Assembly: GCA_016764135.1 (NCBI GenBank) | Contig: JAESSL010000073.1 | Span: 1 to 8,587, forward strand | Source of the DNA: Alphaproteobacteria bacterium | GTDB taxonomy: Bacteria; Pseudomonadota; Alphaproteobacteria; UBA8366; GCA-2717185 | Reading direction: 5' to 3' | Length of the DNA stretch: 8,587 nt | In this document: positions 6,419-8,587 of the stretch, piece by piece | How the letters are laid out: each line of letters starts with the position of its first letter | Numbering within the stretch: position 1 is the first letter of the stretch | Translations under genes and position numbers: made by a program | The notes under the pieces: generated by a model | Told to the model about the DNA's origin: nothing | What the model saw: the letters and a program-made list of their open reading frames with translations, nothing else | The model's database searches: none

Positions 6419-7300
6419 GCGCCCCTGCATGGCCGCGACCAGCGCAAGGACGGTTTCCGCCTGCTTCAAATGCGGCATATCGACCATCATGCCGTCGATG
6501 CCGATCGTGCCCAGTCCCGGGTTTTGCGCAAAGGCGTCGACGATCCGCTGGGCGTGGGCGACTTCGTCATCCGACGGGGTGAACGCGCGATTGATGACAT
6601 CCACCTGCGCGGGATGGATCGCCATTTTGCCCACAAAGCCGGATTGGCGGGCCTGCAAAGATTCCGCCTCCAGCCCCACCTGATCGCGAAAACTGGTGTA
6701 CACCGTATCGACGGGCAACACCGACGCCGCCCGACTCCCAGCCAGACACAAGGTCCGCGCCAGTTGATAGGGACCATCATAGGCGCCATCGGGCAATTTG
6801 TTATTGTTGGCGCCAAGGGCGGCGGCCAGATCCTCCGCACCCCAGGTGAGGCCGTAAAGCCGCTCGGTCGACCCGATGAAACTGTCGAGGGTGAACAGGG
6901 AGCGACTGGTTTCCGTCGCGACGACAAGGATCTTCGTCGCGCCCAGAGGCAGCCCTTCCCGTGTTTCCAGCGCTGACAGCCAATGGTCCAGCTTGATGGC
7001 CTCATCAGCGGATTCTGTTTTGGGCAAAATGATGCCGTCTGGCGCCCCCGGCATGACCGCCGCAAGATCTGGCAGCGCCAGATCCGTATCCAGTGGATTG
7101 ATCCGCACCCATAATTGCTGGCGAGAGCGATCCGTTTCCGCCTTTAAAAACGCCTGCACCATCTCGCGGGCGATCTCCTGTCGGTCGTTCGACACGGAAT
7201 CTTCCAGATCTATAATCAACGCATCCGCGTTGGTGCCACGCCCCTTCTCCAACTTTCGCTCGCTGTCGCCGGGAACAAACAGAAATGAACGCAAAATCAT
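6416..7300 (-). CDS. CitE/HpcH-HpaI family CoA-ester lyase
   Basis: Mg-dependent aldolase of the citrate-lyase-beta family, which cleaves or forms malyl-, methylmalyl- or citramalyl-CoA type thioesters. At 294 residues it has the normal length of stand-alone CitE-like enzymes. Visible are RSFLFVPG at 4-11, IIDLEDSV at 29-36, the active-site arginine in VRIN at 65-68, LPKTE at 92-96, the metal ligand E130 in ATETSRSL, a second acidic pair E156-D157 in GAEDLAAALG, and GKMAIHPAQV at 224-233, the CoA-contacting segment near the C-terminal third. The ATG at 7300 overlaps the stop of the MaoC gene in an ATGA, so the two are translationally coupled and probably act in sequence: hydration, then C-C cleavage. 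Such a pair occurs in itaconate and methylmalyl-CoA metabolism, but no CoA-transferase is seen here. Exact substrate unassigned. Confidence 0.92.
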   Translation of the reverse strand: MILRSFLFVPGDSERKLEKGRGTNADALIIDLEDSVSNDRQEIAREMVQAFLKAETDRSRQQLWVRINPLDTDLALPDLAAVMPGAPDGIILPKTESADEAIKLDHWLSALETREGLPLGATKILVVATETSRSLFTLDSFIGSTERLYGLTWGAEDLAAALGANNNKLPDGAYDGPYQLARTLCLAGSRAASVLPVDTVYTSFRDQVGLEAESLQARQSGFVGKMAIHPAQVDVINRAFTPSDDEVAHAQRIVDAFAQNPGLGTIGIDGMMVDMPHLKQAETVLALVAAMQGR

Positions 7301-7752
7301 GCTGCAGGCCTCTTATGCATAAAGGCGGACCGGATGCAAAAAGCGACTTCTTCGTCGCGCTGATTGAACGCACGGTGCTCAAACACCACGACGCCCGCTG
7401 TCGGGCGCGACTTGCTTTCCCGCATTTCCATGACCGTGGTGACCGAGCGCAGCGTGTCGCCGTGAAAGACCGGTTTATCGAATCGCACATCCGTCATGCC
7501 CAAATTCGCGATTGTCGTGCCCAATGTGGTCTCGCCGACTGAAACGCCAATCATCAACCCAAGCGTGAAAAGGCTGTTAACGATACGTTCTCCGAACTCA
7601 GTTTTCTTCGCGAACTCTTCATCCAAATGAAGGGGTTGCGGGTTATGAGTCAGCGCACTAAACAACACATTATCCATTTCTGTCACTGTCCGTCTAATAG
7701 CGTGTTCAAACACCATGCCAATCTCAAATTCTTCGTAGTACAAACCCGCCAT
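7297..7752 (-). CDS. MaoC-type hot-dog-fold dehydratase/hydratase
   Basis: Single hot-dog-domain enoyl-CoA hydratase or hydroxyacyl-CoA dehydratase of 151 residues, the standard length. The hydratase motif lies at 35-42 (THNPQPLH) followed by LDEEFA; the position of the usual catalytic Asp of the R-hydratase signature is N37, while H42 is kept. I recall a subgroup of alphaproteobacterial MaoC proteins with an NPQPLH core, so this is probably subgroup-specific rather than decay. VNSLFTLGLMIG at 58-69 and FHGDTL at 96-101 are further family landmarks. The start ATG at 7752 has AGAGGA 6 bases upstream. Its TGA overlaps the start of the CitE-type gene. The pair suggests hydration of a mesaconyl-, itaconyl- or other branched enoyl-CoA and cleavage of the product. 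It is first in its transcript, with a 266-base spacer upstream that may hold its control sites. Confidence 0.92.
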   Translation of the reverse strand: MAGLYYEEFEIGMVFEHAIRRTVTEMDNVLFSALTHNPQPLHLDEEFAKKTEFGERIVNSLFTLGLMIGVSVGETTLGTTIANLGMTDVRFDKPVFHGDTLRSVTTVMEMRESKSRPTAGVVVFEHRAFNQRDEEVAFCIRSAFMHKRPAA

Positions 7753-7804
7753 ATCGATTCCTCTAACTTTCCTGATTCAAATTCTGTCGCCTCAACAAAC
7801 ACGC

Positions 7805-7830
7805 CTCGGCGCGCACTCTTTTACGCCGAG
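7805..7830. repeat. Inverted repeat, possible operator or 5' leader hairpin
   Basis: CTCGGCG (7805-7811) and CGCCGAG (7824-7830), a perfect 7-base-pair, GC-rich match with a 12-base T-containing interior, 53-78 bases upstream of the MaoC start. It could be an operator for the MaoC-CitE transcript or a leader hairpin. No T-run follows on either strand, arguing against a terminator. Confidence 0.45.
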
Positions 7831-7850
7831 ACCATTAATGTCGCCCTGAC

Positions 7851-7858
7851 GCGATAAA
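7851..7858 (-). repeat. Octamer TTTATCGC, copy A
   Basis: Minus-strand copy of TTTATCGC, about 100 bases upstream of the MaoC start. It is the inverted partner of the copy at 7913-7920. Three copies fall within 290 bases and I noticed none elsewhere in the window. Confidence 0.4.
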
Positions 7859-7912
7859 CGCGAGAACCACCCTATGAAGAACAAGACAGTGACGCAAACC
7901 GGGATCACTTAA

Positions 7913-7920
7913 TTTATCGC
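7913..7920 (+). repeat. Octamer TTTATCGC, copy B
   Basis: Plus-strand copy of TTTATCGC, about 100 bases upstream of the 34-residue ORF. It forms a perfect 8-base inverted repeat with copy A across 54 bases. Copies A and B lie almost equidistant from the two divergent gene starts. Confidence 0.4.
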
Positions 7921-8004
7921 AATTTCGTCAAAGACGACGAACCTAACCCAACTGGATGACGTTTTCGCAACCCCGACCTCGTACATTCCGATTAACACAA
8001 CAAC

Positions 8005-8010
8005 GGGGGA
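8005..8010 (+). promoter_or_regulatory. Ribosome binding site of the 34-residue ORF
   Basis: GGGGGA (continuing AAG) with an 8-base spacer to the ATG at 8019. It supports translation of the small ORF from that ATG rather than from the in-frame ATG at 7956, which has no Shine-Dalgarno and would add a basic 21-residue extension. Confidence 0.6.
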
Positions 8011-8018
8011 AAGAAATC

Positions 8019-8123
8019 ATGGAATTATTCATCGGAGCCGGACTTTCATTGGTCTGCCTGGTCACCTGCTGCTTCATCGGTCGTCGCATCGAACTCAACG
8101 CAGAACACGCCGCAACCAAATAG
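8019..8123 (+). CDS. Small single-span membrane protein (34 residues), unknown function
   Basis: Not a family I recognise. The 34 codons encode a very short N-terminus, a hydrophobic stretch from about residue 3 to 21 with three cysteines (C13, C17, C18), then an RR pair at 22-23 and a short polar tail. The positive charges after the span predict the tail in the cytoplasm and the N-terminus outside. There is no lipobox, so it is not an obvious lipoprotein. Support for it being real is the purine-rich ribosome site with an 8-base spacer and the clean hydrophobic-then-basic layout. The frame stays open up to an ATG at 7956 (55 residues in all), but that start lacks a ribosome site. It stops 15 bases from the convergent racemase-family stop codon. 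Small membrane proteins like this often regulate or stabilise larger complexes, but nothing here names a partner. Confidence 0.55.
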   Translation: MELFIGAGLSLVCLVTCCFIGRRIELNAEHAATK

Positions 8124-8130
8124 GGCCCGC

Positions 8131-8138
8131 TTTATCGC
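8131..8138 (+). repeat. Octamer TTTATCGC, copy C
   Basis: Third TTTATCGC copy, between the convergent stops of the 34-residue ORF (8123) and the racemase-family gene (8139). It is followed by GATAAA at 8142-8147, giving a short hairpin with a 6-base-pair stem (TTTATC/GATAAA). That hairpin is too weak and lacks a T-run, so it is not called a terminator. Confidence 0.3.
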
Positions 8139-8587
8139 CTAGATAAACCGCTGCGGCGCCAGCCCAGCATGAAACCAGTTCAGACAGGACACGACGTCGA
8201 ACACCGGCAATCCGGTATCCTCCGACAAATCGCGCGCATAGGGCCCCATATTCGTACATTCGAGCACAATAGCGCCGATCCCTTCATGAGCCGCCAGCAG
8301 AGCCTGCCCCGCCTCCAGCATATCGCGGCGCGCCAGATCCACATTCAATTCAGTCAAATCGCCAATCAGCACGCGCGATAACTCGCGCCCGCCTTCGGTC
8401 CCCTGAACCGGCGTATCGGGATCAACGCCCGCCGCCTCCAGATGCGCCGTGGTCAGGGCTACCGAATTCACGGTCAAAATCCCCACGCGCCGCCCCCTCG
8501 GGAGTAAGCGCTGAACAAAGGGCGCCTGCATCAAGCTGGACGTCGCGACCGGGACGCCGACATAATCCGCCAGTTCGCGTTGAAACA
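8139..8587 (-). CDS. Aspartate/glutamate racemase superfamily protein (N-terminus cut by window edge)
   Basis: C-terminal 148 residues of a protein from the Asp/Glu racemase superfamily (amino-acid racemases, hydantoin racemase, maleate isomerase, arylmalonate decarboxylase). The frame is open to the right edge, so the true start and the first catalytic cysteine lie outside. Visible are ATSSLMQ, RVGILTVNS, the HLEAAGV segment, and the second active-site cysteine in LECTNM (codon 8256-8258), followed by GLPVFDVVS and NWFHAGL near the C-terminus. Usual family length is about 230-240 residues, so roughly a third is missing. The reaction cannot be chosen between racemisation, isomerisation and decarboxylation. 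It is on the same strand as the MaoC-CitE pair but separated from it by more than 380 bases and an opposing small ORF, so a shared transcript is doubtful. Confidence 0.85.
   Translation of the reverse strand, partial: FQRELADYVGVPVATSSLMQAPFVQRLLPRGRRVGILTVNSVALTTAHLEAAGVDPDTPVQGTEGGRELSRVLIGDLTELNVDLARRDMLEAGQALLAAHEGIGAIVLECTNMGPYARDLSEDTGLPVFDVVSCLNWFHAGLAPQRFI

Larger units (their letters stand above)
7753..8018. other. Intergenic spacer upstream of the MaoC gene and the small ORF
   Basis: A 266-base divergent spacer between the MaoC start (7752) and the 34-residue ORF (8019). It contains a perfect 7-base inverted repeat, two copies of the octamer TTTATCGC in opposite orientations, and stop codons that block any longer protein. 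The only other start-to-stop run with a standard ATG that I noted is 12 codons at 7874 without a ribosome site. Promoters for both flanking genes should lie here, but no pair of -35/-10 hexamers with proper spacing stood out. I see no remnant of a broken gene or tRNA. Confidence 0.6.

Noticed and set aside
7874..7912. A 12-codon ATG-to-TAA frame as a possible leader peptide
   Set aside because: No ribosome site, no run of a regulatory amino acid and no attenuator-like hairpins after it.
7956..8018. In-frame upstream ATG that would extend the small membrane protein to 55 residues
   Set aside because: No Shine-Dalgarno before it and the extra segment is basic and unlike a signal. The GGGGGA site favours the ATG at 8019.
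8128..8150. Hairpin between the small ORF and the racemase-family gene as a terminator
   Set aside because: The stem is six A/T-rich pairs with an adjacent C-C mismatch, and no T-run follows on either strand.
8532..8534. TTG as the start of the racemase-family gene
   Set aside because: The frame stays open to the window edge with family-like residues (VGVPVATSS), so the TTG is internal and the gene is simply cut by the edge.

Overview
The window looks like a chromosomal segment of an alphaproteobacterium. I base this on its moderately high G+C, the style of its DEAD-box helicase, and a set of CoA-ester enzymes typical of Rhodospirillales, Rhizobiales and marine alphaproteobacteria. This placement is inference from protein style, not from a phylogenetic marker. 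I saw no rRNA, tRNA, CRISPR, insertion sequence or phage gene.

Layout from left to right. (1) A DEAD-box RNA helicase on the minus strand, cut at its C-terminus by the left edge (1-1281). (2) A minus-strand gene set read from right to left: an acyl-CoA dehydrogenase (4287-5453), a phosphoenolpyruvate mutase fused to a nucleotidyltransferase (2580-4241), and a phosphonopyruvate decarboxylase (1424-2569). (3) A divergent spacer of 147 bases (5454-5600) and a plus-strand short-chain dehydrogenase (5601-6365). (4) A convergent minus-strand pair, MaoC-type hydratase (7297-7752) and CitE/HpcH-type CoA-ester lyase (6416-7300), overlapping by four bases. (5) A spacer of 266 bases with inverted repeats and a recurring octamer. 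(6) A 34-residue single-span membrane protein on the plus strand (8019-8123). (7) The C-terminal part of an Asp/Glu racemase-family protein on the minus strand, running off the right edge (8139-8587).

The clearest biology is the start of phosphonate biosynthesis. PEP mutase makes phosphonopyruvate from PEP. The decarboxylase, encoded 10 bases downstream, pulls that unfavourable equilibrium forward to phosphonoacetaldehyde. The fused nucleotidyltransferase probably activates a phosphonate product as a nucleotide ester, as CTP-dependent enzymes of this type do elsewhere. No 2-aminoethylphosphonate transaminase is present in the window, and the helicase closes off the left side, so the fate of phosphonoacetaldehyde is open. 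The short-chain dehydrogenase is one candidate to reduce it.

The acyl-CoA dehydrogenase, MaoC hydratase and CitE-type lyase together form the logic of a CoA-ester pathway (dehydrogenate, hydrate, cleave). Either an ordinary catabolic block sits beside the phosphonate genes, or the two are functionally linked. The acyl-CoA dehydrogenase lies only 45 bases upstream of the PEP mutase on the same strand, which makes the second idea worth testing.
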